Shown here one piece after another: positions 28,720-37,588 of a stretch of 64,000 bases of DNA. How positions within the stretch are numbered: position 1 is the stretch's first letter; every line of letters starts with the position of its first letter. The stretch covers positions 806,001 through 870,000 of the forward strand of contig CBDHDJ010000004.1 of assembly GCA_965261645.1 (NCBI GenBank), written 5' to 3'. Source of the DNA: CBDHDJ01 sp965261645 (GTDB taxonomy: Bacteria > Pseudomonadota > Alphaproteobacteria > SHVV01). The notes beneath the pieces are model-generated. The model saw nothing but the letters and a program-made list of their open reading frames with translations, had not been told where the DNA came from and did no database searches. The translations under genes and the position numbers were made by a program.

Positions 28720-28751
28720 GTAAGAGGTCTCCAGCCACGAATAAGACCCGA

Positions 28752-28931
28752 GGGCTTATCCCTCTGCATCCGGTAACGCAATATGAGGGGGCTACGCAGT
28801 TGTCGGTTGGCGAGCGGGTAGTTGGTCGCGAAAGCGCACTTTGCCTGGGCCTTAGCCGGGTCGCGCCGCTGCGCACGTAGCATCGAGGCCACCACCCGTT
28901 GATCCTACCGGAGCCAGAGGGATAAGCCTTA
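28752..28931. mobile_element. MITE copy 2 (180 bp)
   Basis: Near-identical to MITE copy 1 but in inverse orientation, with a one-base length difference. The ends GGGCTTATCCCTCTG and CAGAGGGATAAGCCTTA are flanked by AGACCCGA at 28744-28751 and 28932-28939. It interrupts the coding sequence of the FN3/SpvB gene between GIGS and the YSWLETS segment, which proves it inserted into coding DNA. It has no coding capacity. Confidence 0.85.
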
Positions 28932-29426
28932 AGACCCGATCCCGTGCTCCACCTTCCGCCGCATCACGATGCGGTAACGCTGAACCGCCGGCGTCGCGTC
29001 GACGGCCGCCCAGCTCAGGGTGATCTCGCCCGCGGCGCTCACCACCACCTCGGCCGACTGTACCTGAGGCGGCGCCGCACCCAGCGCGCCGGGCGGCGCC
29101 AGCGACATAACCCCAAGCGCCAGCAGCGCCGCCGCAAGACCACAGCCGAAACGGCGTATGGCGACCTGCGCGCGCCCGCGCACAAGCGCCTTCACACCCC
29201 AAACCATGTGGAATGAACCGCCCGGCAGGTCCGGCCCGGGTGCCCCCACTGCCGTCACCGCAACGCCCTTCGGATCCGTAAGACCCCATGGACCGAACAA
29301 CCGGAGCGTGCCGCCGTGCTGGGAACCGGACCCGATCGCGGCAATGACATGTGCGGACCTGAATGGAAAAAATCAAATGCGGGCGAACGCCCCTTGGCCC
29401 AGCGACCCTAAAGGCCCCCTAGCCGG

Positions 29427-29806
29427 TCAAGAGCCTGGGCGCCTTGGCGATCGAGCCCGGCCTTGGTGCGGAGCCGCGTAGAGCCGCGTCCAAACCGCAT
29501 AGAAGGGCGGCGCGAGGTAGCCGTTCGCGCGGCCCGCCACAGGCTTCACACCGGCCGCGGTCTTGCGGATGTCGTCGGCGAGATCGGAGAACTGGACGAC
29601 CTCGACCGGGAAGGGCAGCACGCCCGGCGAGCGCAGCCAGTCCAGATGCTCGTAGACCGCCTTCGGCTCCGCACCGGTGTCGGCGAAGATCGCGCAGAGT
29701 CCGGCACCGGCTCGATCTCGCCGTGGGCCGCCATCAGCGCCATGGTCGTCGACTGGACGCCGGCGCCGAGCGAAATCACGTGCATGATTGGCGGGTGCTG
29801 GGTCAT
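29427..29806 (-). pseudogene. Phage-type PAPS reductase-like (alpha-hydrolase) fragment
   Basis: It starts MTQHPPIMHVISLGAGVQST with the PP-loop-like GAGVQSTTMALMA, as in the phosphoadenosine phosphosulfate reductase-like proteins of phages and islands. One extra base near 29698 shifts the frame after EPVPD; the other frame then reads AIFADTGAEPKAVYEHLDWL, LPFPVEVVQFSDLADDI and YLAPPFYAV. Similarity ends by 29470, so the C-terminal half with the remaining ligands is missing. It is inactive. Confidence 0.65.
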
Positions 29807-30405
29807 GGGTCTCCCATCACGAAAAGGCCGCCCGCGCCCGGGCGGGCGGGACACAAAAACCCTAGGTGCTCAACCCAAACCTGCCCGGGACTAAACTTGC
29901 CGACCCCGCCCAGCGGCGCATATTGCCCCATACCGTACCCTGCTTAAACGCGACCGTATGAAGCGATGGGACCTTGCAGGTGGGACCCCGGGCAGTGCGG
30001 GGCACCGGTCAGCAAATCCTTCCCAAAAAGGCAGCCGTATCCTCCGAAATCCCGAAAATCCCGCCCAATCCCGGCAGAATAGCTACAACCGCGGCAGAAT
30101 AACTCTAGCCATGCCAGTACCGGCAGGCGACGGTGACCAAAGAGGCATAGGGCTTATCGCCCTCTGCCGTCGTGGTGGCGAGCGTGGCCGTCACTGATGC
30201 GCGCAACAGCCCGCCGGGCTTGGGGGGCAAGGATGTCGACGGCAGGATCGACACACTCGGTCATCGGCATTGGCGGCGGCAAGGGAAAGTGCGTTAGATT
30301 GACAGCATATACACGGTCGGCCGCCGCGGCGTTCGGTTTGGGCGGCGGCACGGCCGGGCGGCGGACGCCGGAGACCGCCTGCTTCCGTGGTAATTCGACG
30401 ATCTC
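29807..30405. other. Intergenic stretch upstream of chvI
   Basis: No gene seen. It must contain the chvI promoter close to 30406. GGCTTATCGCCCTCTGCC at 30150-30167 loosely resembles a MITE end but has no partner. The direct repeat GGCAGAATAACTC is at 30093-30105. Confidence 0.5.
30093..30105 (+). repeat. 13-bp direct repeat, right copy
   Basis: GGCAGAATAACTC, identical and in the same orientation as 23506-23518. A partial copy is 20 bp upstream (30073). It lies about 300 bp before chvI, at the border between accessory and core DNA. Confidence 0.4.
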
Positions 30406-31107
30406 ATGGCAGCAACGATCGCACTGGTCGACGACGACCGCAACATTCTGACCTCGGTATCGATCGCCCTGGAAACGGAGGGTTATCGCGTGCGCAGCTA
30501 TGCCGACGGGGCAGAGGCGTTGACGGCCTTGACCCGCGATCCGGTCGATCTCATCGTCCTCGATATCAAGATGCCGCGCATGGATGGCATGGAACTTTTG
30601 ACCAAGTTGCGCCGCGCGAGCGACGTTCCGGCGATTTTCCTGACTTCGAAGGACGACGAGATCGACGAGGTCTTGGGCCTCAAGCTGGGGGCTGACGACT
30701 ACATCCGCAAACCGTTCTCGCAGCGCCTCTTGCTCGAGCGGATCCGCGCGGTTCTCCGGCGCTCGGAATTCGTGGCCGGCCAAGAGCGCGAGGCCGCAGC
30801 GGACAAGACCATCGTGCAGGGCGATCTCGTCCTCGATCCGGCGCGCCATATGTGCTCGTGGCGCGACCAGCCGGTCGATCTCACGGTGACCGAGTTCCTG
30901 ATCCTGCAGTCATTGGCGACGCGGCCGGGCCACGTCAAGAGCCGCGATCAGTTGATGGACGCGGCCTACGACGATCACGTCTATATAGACGACCGCACGA
31001 TCGACAGCCATATGAAACGCCTGCGGAAAAAATTCCGCGCCGTCGATCCCGATTTCTCGAACATCGAAACCCTGTATGGACTTGGTTACCGCTACGCCGC
31101 ATCGTGA
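30406..31107 (+). CDS. chvI: Two-component response regulator ChvI
   Basis: 233 residues of the OmpR/PhoB class. The receiver domain has IALVDDDRNI at the start, the phospho-acceptor Asp53 in VLDIKMPRMDG, and KPFSQRLLLERIRAVLRR. The C-terminal winged helix runs from about residue 135 (DLTVTEFLILQSLATRPGHV, DDRTIDSHMKRLRKKF, ETLYGLGYRY), close to ChvI of rhizobia. It responds to acid and envelope stress through ChvG, encoded just after with a 32-bp overlap. Confidence 0.9.
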   Translation: MAATIALVDDDRNILTSVSIALETEGYRVRSYADGAEALTALTRDPVDLIVLDIKMPRMDGMELLTKLRRASDVPAIFLTSKDDEIDEVLGLKLGADDYIRKPFSQRLLLERIRAVLRRSEFVAGQEREAAADKTIVQGDLVLDPARHMCSWRDQPVDLTVTEFLILQSLATRPGHVKSRDQLMDAAYDDHVYIDDRTIDSHMKRLRKKFRAVDPDFSNIETLYGLGYRYAAS

Positions 31108-32809
31108 TCCCGGCGACCGGGATGAGGGCGCCGAAGGGTCGCCCCAGGCCGCGCCCGTAACCCCGTTGCGCGCGGTACTGCCCCCGGCGGTTGAAACACC
31201 GCCGCCTACCCCTCGGGCCCGCGCCCGCCGCCATCGACGGTTCTCGTCGCTGAGCTGGAGAATCCTGGCCATCAACGTCTTGGCGCTGGCTATTCTTCTT
31301 GGCGGGCTTCTTTTTCTCGGCCAATACCGCGACGGCTTGATCGAGGCGAAGAAGGGCGCGCTGCTCACGCAAGGCGAGATCATCGCGGGCTCGCTCGGCC
31401 AGAGCGCGGTCACCGGCGCGCCCAGCACCATCGAGCTCGATTTTGCGCTGAGCCGCGAGCTGATCCCCCGCTTGGTCTTGCCCACCGGCACCCGGGCCCG
31501 GCTTTTTAACATTGACGGCCGGCTTGTTGCCGACAGCCAGACGCTGGCGGCCGCGAGCCGCGATGTGCTGAGCCGCGCCCTCCCGCCGCCGGCGGACGAG
31601 GGGCTCCTCGAGCGCGCCGTTGGCACGGTCTATGACTGGTTGTTCGAGACCTCGCTCGGCCGTCCGGGCCTGCCGCCCTATGTCGAGCGTGAGGTGCAGA
31701 CGGCCACCGATTATGAGGAGGTCGTCGGGGCGCTGGGTGGTGAAGCGTCCGCCGTCGAGCGGGTGGCGGCGGAGGGCGAGGTGATCATCAACGCCGTGCT
31801 GCCGGTGCAGAGGTTCAAAAAAGTCCTCGGCGCCCTGATGCTGACGAGTGAGACGGCCGACATCGTCGACAGCGTACGGGCCGTCCGACTGGCCATCCTC
31901 GAAGTGTTCTTGGCGGCGTTGGCGATTACCGTACTGCTTTCTCTCTTTCTCGCCGGCACCATCGCCCGGCCGGTGCGCCGCCTCGCCGATGCGGCGGATC
32001 GGGTGCGGAGCGGCCCGGGCCAACCGGTCGCCATCCCCGACTTCACCGAGCGGGGCGATGAGATCGGCGATCTTTCGCTCGCGCTGCGCGACATGACGGC
32101 GGCGCTGTATCAGCGCCTCAACGCGATCGAGGCGTTTGCCGCCGATGTCGCCCACGAGATCAGAAACCCGTTGAGTTCGTTGCAAAGCGCCGTCGAGGCG
32201 CTTGAGCGGACGAGCGATACGGCGCAGCGCGACAAACTGGCGGCGATCATCAAGGACGACATCCAACGCCTCGACCGCTTGATCGGCGATATCTCGGACG
32301 CCTCGCGCATCGATGCCGAACTGTCGCGGGCCGCCATGACCCCCGTCGACGTGGGCGGCTTGGTGAGGACACTCGCCCAGGTCTATGGCGCGACGGAGGA
32401 TGAAGGTGCGCTTCAGATCGAGGTGGACGTCGTGGCACAAGGGCCCCTCGTCGTGACCGGCCTCGAAGAGCGTCTCGGCCAGGTGTTGCGCAACCTGATT
32501 GACAACGCCCGGTCGTTCAGTCCGCCCGCGGGCACCATTCGCGTGCGCGTCGTGGCGGGCGACGGCGAGGTGACGATCACCGTCGACGATGACGGGCCCG
32601 GCATACCGGAGGAGAACCTGGAGGCGGTGTTCGACCGGTTCTATCGGGCGCGGCCCGCGGGCGAGTCTTTCGGCATCCATTCGGGCCTCGGGCTCAGCAT
32701 CTCGCGGCAGATCGTCGGGGCCCATGGTGGCACGATTCACGCCGAGAATTGGCGTGATGCGGAGGGTCGAATCGGCGGCGCCCGGTTCGTCGTCTGGCTG
32801 CCCGCATGA
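31076..32809 (+). CDS. chvG: Sensor histidine kinase ChvG
   Basis: 577 residues. A Pro/Arg-rich cytoplasmic leader is followed by a membrane helix (LAINVLALAILLGGLLFLGQ), a periplasmic sensor region of about 220 residues, a second helix (FLAALAITVLLSLFLAGTI), HAMP, HisKA with His360 (FAADVAHEIRNPL), and an HATPase domain with LRNLIDNARSFS, DDDGPGIPEENLEAVFDRFY and GLGLSISRQIVGAHGG. It autophosphorylates and activates ChvI. ATG 31076 lies inside chvI; a later start would trim only the leader. Confidence 0.88.
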   Translation: MDLVTATPHRDPGDRDEGAEGSPQAAPVTPLRAVLPPAVETPPPTPRARARRHRRFSSLSWRILAINVLALAILLGGLLFLGQYRDGLIEAKKGALLTQGEIIAGSLGQSAVTGAPSTIELDFALSRELIPRLVLPTGTRARLFNIDGRLVADSQTLAAASRDVLSRALPPPADEGLLERAVGTVYDWLFETSLGRPGLPPYVEREVQTATDYEEVVGALGGEASAVERVAAEGEVIINAVLPVQRFKKVLGALMLTSETADIVDSVRAVRLAILEVFLAALAITVLLSLFLAGTIARPVRRLADAADRVRSGPGQPVAIPDFTERGDEIGDLSLALRDMTAALYQRLNAIEAFAADVAHEIRNPLSSLQSAVEALERTSDTAQRDKLAAIIKDDIQRLDRLIGDISDASRIDAELSRAAMTPVDVGGLVRTLAQVYGATEDEGALQIEVDVVAQGPLVVTGLEERLGQVLRNLIDNARSFSPPAGTIRVRVVAGDGEVTITVDDDGPGIPEENLEAVFDRFYRARPAGESFGIHSGLGLSISRQIVGAHGGTIHAENWRDAEGRIGGARFVVWLPA

Positions 32810-33738
32810 CGGAGCATCCTGACCCCTCTCCAGCGCCCGGCGCGACGACCCGCGTTGTTCTGATCACCGGCATGTCCGGCGCTGGACGATCATCGGCGCT
32901 CAAGGTGCTTGAGGACCTCGGCTACGAAGCGATCGACAATCTGCCGTTGTCGCTGCTCGGCCGGCTCCTCTTTCGCGAAGAGGAGGCCGGCGAGAGCATG
33001 GGTTCGACCCTGGCCATCGACGTCGATATCCGGACGCGGGGGTTTCAGGCCGAAACGTTCGTCGCGGCTCTGGCTTCCCTCGCCGAGCGCAGCGAACTCA
33101 ACGTCACCCTCGTCTTCTTCGACTGCGACGACGATATCCTGAGCCGCCGCTTCACCGAGACGCGCCGGCGCCACCCCCTGGCCGAGGACCGGCCGTTGAG
33201 CGACGGCATCAGCCATGAGCGCGCGCTGATCGCCCCCGTGAGGGAGCGCGCGGATCTGGTGGTCGATACCTCCCAACTGAACCTGCCCGAGCTCAGGACG
33301 CTGTTGAAAGGCCATTTCAGGCTCGCGCACGGTCCGGGCCTCGCGCTGTCGGTCATGTCATTTTCGTACGCCCGCGGTGTCCCGCGCGACGCGGATTTGG
33401 TGTTCGATGCGCGGTTCTTGTCCAATCCCTACTATGTCGAGGACCTGCGTCACCTCACCGGCGTGGATGCGAAGGTCGAGGCGCATATCATGGCCGACCC
33501 GGCGTTCGCGCCCTTCTTCGACAGCCTGTCGGCGCTCCTGATATCGCTGCTGCCGCACTACGCCCGCGAAGGCAAGATGTATTTGACCCTCGCCTTCGGT
33601 TGCACGGGCGGGCTCCATCGCTCGGTTTATCTCGCGGAACGAATCGCCTCGGATTTCGAACGCGGGGGCTGGCCGGTCACCGTGCGCCATCGCGATCTCG
33701 AGGCGGCCCGCCGGAGGTTGGCTGAGCGCGCCCCTTAA
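32806..33738 (+). CDS. rapZ: RNase adapter / nucleotide-binding protein RapZ
   Basis: 310 residues. P-loop GMSGAGRSSALKVLEDLGYE, where Arg replaces the Walker Lys as is common in alphaproteobacterial members, then IDNLPLSL. The C-terminal RapZ domain has SFSYARGVPRDADLVFDARFL and the binding segment AFGCTGGLHRSVYLAE. In enterobacteria it guides small-RNA turnover to control GlmS; in alphaproteobacteria it is usually near hprK and PTS genes. The start overlaps the chvG stop (ATGA). hprK and PTS genes are absent here. Confidence 0.9.
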   Translation: MTEHPDPSPAPGATTRVVLITGMSGAGRSSALKVLEDLGYEAIDNLPLSLLGRLLFREEEAGESMGSTLAIDVDIRTRGFQAETFVAALASLAERSELNVTLVFFDCDDDILSRRFTETRRRHPLAEDRPLSDGISHERALIAPVRERADLVVDTSQLNLPELRTLLKGHFRLAHGPGLALSVMSFSYARGVPRDADLVFDARFLSNPYYVEDLRHLTGVDAKVEAHIMADPAFAPFFDSLSALLISLLPHYAREGKMYLTLAFGCTGGLHRSVYLAERIASDFERGGWPVTVRHRDLEAARRRLAERAP

Positions 33739-33751
33739 ACCCGAGCCCGTC

Positions 33752-33782
33752 GCGCATGGGAACCTCTGGCGCGCCCATGCGC
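33752..33782 (+). terminator. Hairpin after rapZ
   Basis: GCGCATGGG pairs with CCCATGCGC (9 bp) across a 13-nt loop, 14 bp after the rapZ stop. There is no T run, so it may be a processing or factor-dependent signal instead of an intrinsic terminator. Confidence 0.35.
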
Positions 33783-33794
33783 CCGGCGCGGCCG

Positions 33795-33820
33795 TTAACC
33801 ATTGGCTGGGATTCCGTTAA
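33795..33820 (+). promoter_or_regulatory. Possible CtrA-type sites upstream of the PAS kinase
   Basis: TTAACCATT at 33795 and a second TTAA at 33817, with a GANTC methylation site (GATTC) between them. These resemble CtrA half-sites and the CcrM target, typical of cell-cycle promoters in alphaproteobacteria. The spacing is not the canonical TTAA-N7-TTAA. Confidence 0.25.
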
Positions 33821-33932
33821 CGGCAGGTGACGGATTTTTAATCTTAATGCCCTTGAATATCGACACCGTTTGAGTCTGAATCGGTAACGGACCGTTCGGT
33901 CCGGTCTTCGAAACGATCCAGAGAGTTGCGCA

Positions 33933-36410
33933 ATGCGAGGGGCGGTCCGCCTTTATTGTGGTCTCGGTCTGCTGGCGATGGCCCCGGCCCCGGCTTGGGC
34001 GGCCGAAGCGGCCGTTCCCGCCGCCTCGCTCTCCCTCATCGTGATGCTGGGTGGCGCGGCGCTTGTCGGCGCGGTGGTGTGGAGGATATGCCGCAGCCTC
34101 TACGGGCGCGAGGCCGTGCGCCTCGCCGAGCACAACGCCTATCTCTCGACCCTCCTCGCCCACGCGCCGGCCGGGTGGTTTTACTGGGATTCGCGGCAGG
34201 ACCTCGGCGTTTGCTCGGAGCGCCTCGAATCGCTTCTGGGCCAAGCGGGCGGACCGATCCGCACCGTCGAGCAGCTGAGCGGCCGGCTCACGCCGGGCTC
34301 ATCGGCGGCGCTTTGCGAGTCCATGGCGCGGCTGTGCAGCGCCGGGCGGGCGTTCACGCTGACCGTCGAAGCGGCGGATGGCGAGCATGCTTTCGAGGTC
34401 GTCGGCACACGGTCTGGTGATCGGGCGAACGAGGCGCGGCATTTCGGGGATCACGTCATTTTGTGGTTCAACGATATCACGGCGCTGAGAAGCGAACGGG
34501 CCCATGTGGCGGGCCGCGAGGCACGGGCGATTGCAGCGCGTGATCGCTTCAAGGACATGCTGGAGGCTCTGCCCTTCCCGGTCTGGCGGCGCAACGCCGA
34601 TCTCGACGTATCCTGGTGCAATACGACCTACGCCGGAATGGTGGAGGCGGAATCCACCGCCGCCGTGGCTGAACAGGACATCGAACTGGTGGCGACGGGC
34701 CACATGCGCTCGCCCAAGGCTCTCGCCTATCGCGCGCGGGACGAGGGCGGACCGCGCAGCGAAACCCGCCACATCGTCGTGCAGGGCGATCGCCGCACCT
34801 TCGAGATCACCGAGAACCCTTTGGCCGAAAGCGACGAGATCTTGGGCTTCGCGCACGATGTGTCGGATATCGCCGAGGCCCGGCAGGAACTCACGCGCCA
34901 CGTCGATGCCCACGCCACCATGCTTGAGTCCCTAGATACGGCCGTGGCCATCTTCGGGCCCGATGAGCGGCTCAAGTTCCACAACCGGGCCTACGCCCGG
35001 CTGTGGCGCTTCGATGAGAACTGGCTCACCAGCCAGCCGCTTCACGGCGCCGTCCAGGAGCAGGCGCGCGAGCAGCGCCGCCTGCCCGAGCAGGCCGACT
35101 TTCCGGCCTATAAGAACGAAGTGCTCGAGCTCTACACGAGCTTGCTCGAACCCAAAGAGGAGATGCAGCAACCTGCCCGACGGCACGACGATACGCACCG
35201 TCACGGTGCCCCATCCGCATGGCGGCCTTCTGTTCTTCTATGAGGATGTCAGCGACCGGTTCGTTCTCGAACGCGCCCGCAACACGCTGCTCGCCGTCCA
35301 GCGCGAGACCCTCGATCACCTCTCGGAGGGGATCGCCGTGTTCGGGAGCGACGGCCAGCTCAAGCTGTTCAATCCGGTCTATGCGCGCCTGTGGGAGCTC
35401 GATGAGGAGTTTCTCGCCACCCAGCCACATGTCTCGGACGTCGTCGACCGGGCCGGCCCGTTGCTCGTCGAAACCGGGGACTGGCAGGCGCTCAAGGCCC
35501 GAATCGTTGCCGCTACCCTCGATCGAACGCCGCGTTTCTCGCGCCTCGATCGGTCCGATGACGTGGTCCTGGATTACGCCGGCGTGCCGCTGCCCGACGG
35601 CTCCATTCTGTTCACCTATTTGGACGTGTCCGACGGCGTCCGAATCGAACGTGCGCTGCGCGACCGGGCAGAGTCGCTCGAGGCGGCCGACAAGCTCAAG
35701 TCCAAGTTCATCGAGAACGTGTCCCACGAGCTACGAACGCCGCTCAACACGGTGATCGGTTTCACCGAAATCCTCAAGGAGCAGTATTTCGGTACGCTGA
35801 ACGCTCGACAGAGTGAGTGCGCCGAGGGAATTCTCGATTCCTCGGAGCACCTGCTGTCGCTGATCAACAATATCATCGATCTGGCGACGATCGAGGCCGG
35901 CCACATGGACCTCGAAAGCCGCGTCTTCGATCTGCCACCATGCTCGCCAGCGTGCTGTCGCTGACCCGTGGCCGTCTCCAGCAGCAGGATCTCACCCTGG
36001 ATTTCGACTGCCCCGTCGATATCGGCGAGCTTGATGGCGACGAACGGCGTATCAAGCAAGTTGTGTTCAGCCTCTTGAGCAACGCCATCAAGTTTACGCC
36101 GCCGGGTGGCAAGATCACACTCGGCGCGCGGCGCGAGCCAGGCGAAATGGTGCTGTGGGTGGCCGATACCGGAGAGGGCATCCCGCCCGAAGAGCAGGAG
36201 CAGATCTTCGAGAAGTTCTACCAGAGCCGCTGGAAGGGCGGTTATACGCCTGGCGCCGGCCTCGGTCTCTCCCTGGTGAAGAAGTTCGTCGAGCTTCATG
36301 GCGGGCGCGTCGAGCTCGAGTCCGAACCCGGGCAAGGCACCTCTGTGACCTGTGTTCTGCCTGCCCGCACCCGGCAGGAGTTCAAACCCGTGTTGGTGGC
36401 CGGCGCCTAA
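33933..36410 (+). pseudogene. PAS-domain sensor histidine kinase with two compensating frameshifts
   Basis: Together the frames encode about 825 residues: signal/anchor helix and membrane span (SLSLIVMLGGAALVGAVVW), several PAS-like domains (FPVWRRNADLDVSWCNTTYA, MLESLDTAVAIFGPDERLKF, LSEGIAVFGSDGQLKLFN), HisKA with KSKFIENVSHELRTPLNTVI, and an HATPase domain (QVVFSLLSNAIKFTPPGG, VADTGEGIPPEE, GAGLGLSLVKKFVELHGG). One extra base near 35170 gives a stop at 35243; one missing base near 35932 returns to the first frame. The architecture and position beside tsaE resemble the DivL/PleC-like kinases of this class, but the phospho-acceptor His is kept. Sequencing error or true inactivation cannot be told apart here. 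Confidence 0.7.
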
Positions 36411-37432
36411 TCCCTGCCCGGGACGCCGGTGTGGGTCGAATACTCGAAGTGAAGCTCGCGGTCCGGGTACACCAGGTGGTAGGCCGAACGAGCGGCGATC
36501 GCCGCCTCCGAAAAGCCCGTCAGGATGAGCTTGAGCTTGCCAGCGTAGGTCACGATGTCGCCGATCGCGAAGATGCCGGGCACGTTGGTGGCCGCACTCG
36601 CGGGATCAACGGCGATGTGATTGCGCTCGAGATTGAGGCCCCACTCGGCGATCGGCCCGAGCGTCATCGCCAGACCGTAGAATGGGAGCAGCACATCGCA
36701 GGGCAGCTCACGCTCCCCGCCGTCGAGGGAGGTGACGCGGACCGCTTCGAGCGCGCCATCCCGGCCGATCAGTCCCGTGAGCTGGTAGGGAATCACGAGA
36801 TCGATCTCGCCGGCCTCGGCCAGGGCCTTGAGGCGGCGCTCGCTTTCCGGCGCCGCGCGGAACCGGCCGCGCCGGTGGACGACGGAAACCCGGGCCGCCT
36901 GGCCGGTCAGCGCGAGCGCCCAGTCGGCGGCGGAATCCCCGCCACCCGCGATGACCACGCGCCGGCCCGCCAGATCCTCCCGCCGGCGCACCATGTAGAA
37001 GACGCTCCTGCCTTCATAGGCCTCGATTCCCTCGAGTGGCGGCCGGTTGGGACCGAACGCACCGACGCCGGCGGCGACGATGACGGCGGTGGCCTCGAAC
37101 GCCTGGCCCGTTGAGGTGGTCAGGCGCCAACCCCCGCGGTTCGTCCGCGCGAGCTCGGTGACCTGCTGGCCGAGGTGATAAACCGGCGCGAACGGCGCGG
37201 CCTGCGCCACCAGATTGTCGATCAGTTCGAGGGCCTCGATCCGCTCGAAGCCGGGCACGTCATAGATCGGTTTTTCCGGGTAGAGCGCGTAGCACTGCCC
37301 GCCGACAAGTTCGAGTGCATCGATCACATGGCATCGCATGCCCAACATGCCCGCCTCGAAGACCGCGAACACGCCGACCGGCCCGGCGCCGATGATGGCG
37401 ATGTCCGTCACATGATCGGGTGGCGCAGTCAT
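36407..37432 (-). CDS. Ferredoxin/flavodoxin--NADP+ reductase, thioredoxin-reductase type
   Basis: 341 residues. FAD site IAIIGAGPVGVFAVFEAGML, then LELVGGQCYALYPEKPIYDV, typical of the YumC-type FNR. NADPH site VVIAGGGDSAADWALAL followed by VVHRRGRFRAAPESERRL, and the C-terminal FAD motif GIFAIGDIVTYAGKLKLI. There is no CxxC disulfide, so it is not a thioredoxin reductase. It moves electrons between NADPH and ferredoxin. Its end overlaps the end of the convergent PAS kinase gene by 4 bp. Confidence 0.88.
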   Translation of the reverse strand: MTAPPDHVTDIAIIGAGPVGVFAVFEAGMLGMRCHVIDALELVGGQCYALYPEKPIYDVPGFERIEALELIDNLVAQAAPFAPVYHLGQQVTELARTNRGGWRLTTSTGQAFEATAVIVAAGVGAFGPNRPPLEGIEAYEGRSVFYMVRRREDLAGRRVVIAGGGDSAADWALALTGQAARVSVVHRRGRFRAAPESERRLKALAEAGEIDLVIPYQLTGLIGRDGALEAVRVTSLDGGERELPCDVLLPFYGLAMTLGPIAEWGLNLERNHIAVDPASAATNVPGIFAIGDIVTYAGKLKLILTGFSEAAIAARSAYHLVYPDRELHFEYSTHTGVPGRD

Positions 37433-37588
37433 GGTCTCGATCGCAGTGGGAAACCCTGCTTTTCCGGGCCGTGCTGAATGGCGTGCCGGTGGCCAGTAAC
37501 ATGACGACCGGACCCCGGTTTATCAAGCGTGCTCGGTGGAATCGGTCGTCATGTTGCGAGGGCCTCGCCTGCGGGCTACAAGTGCCTC

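Larger units (their letters stand above)
25544..29207 (-). pseudogene. Secreted FN3-repeat / SpvB-domain protein (Tc/Rhs toxin-like), broken by three insertions
   Basis: The start (29207) gives a signal peptide (RRFGCGLAAALLALGVMSLA) and a first FN3-like domain up to KVEHGIGS. MITE 28752-28931 and IS1182 27276-28719 interrupt the next segment; removing them with one duplication each restores HGIGSYSWLETSYSNTPDQL in one frame. There follow the end of that domain (FYRFSIIPIDADGV), three clear FN3 repeats (each with TDGGA.W and a T.SH.VTGL-type end), and an SpvB/TcdB N-terminal domain (GTLSVDRDGAAVYEIPI, LSLAYASNGGNGLVGLGWSL). At 25544 it is cut by IS3, losing the YD/RHS-type region expected after SpvB. 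It is a decayed polymorphic-toxin-like gene. Confidence 0.75.

Noticed and set aside
30150..30167. GGCTTATCGCCCTCTGCC as a third MITE
   Set aside because: Only one loosely matching end is present, with no inverted partner within 300 bp and no 8-bp duplication.
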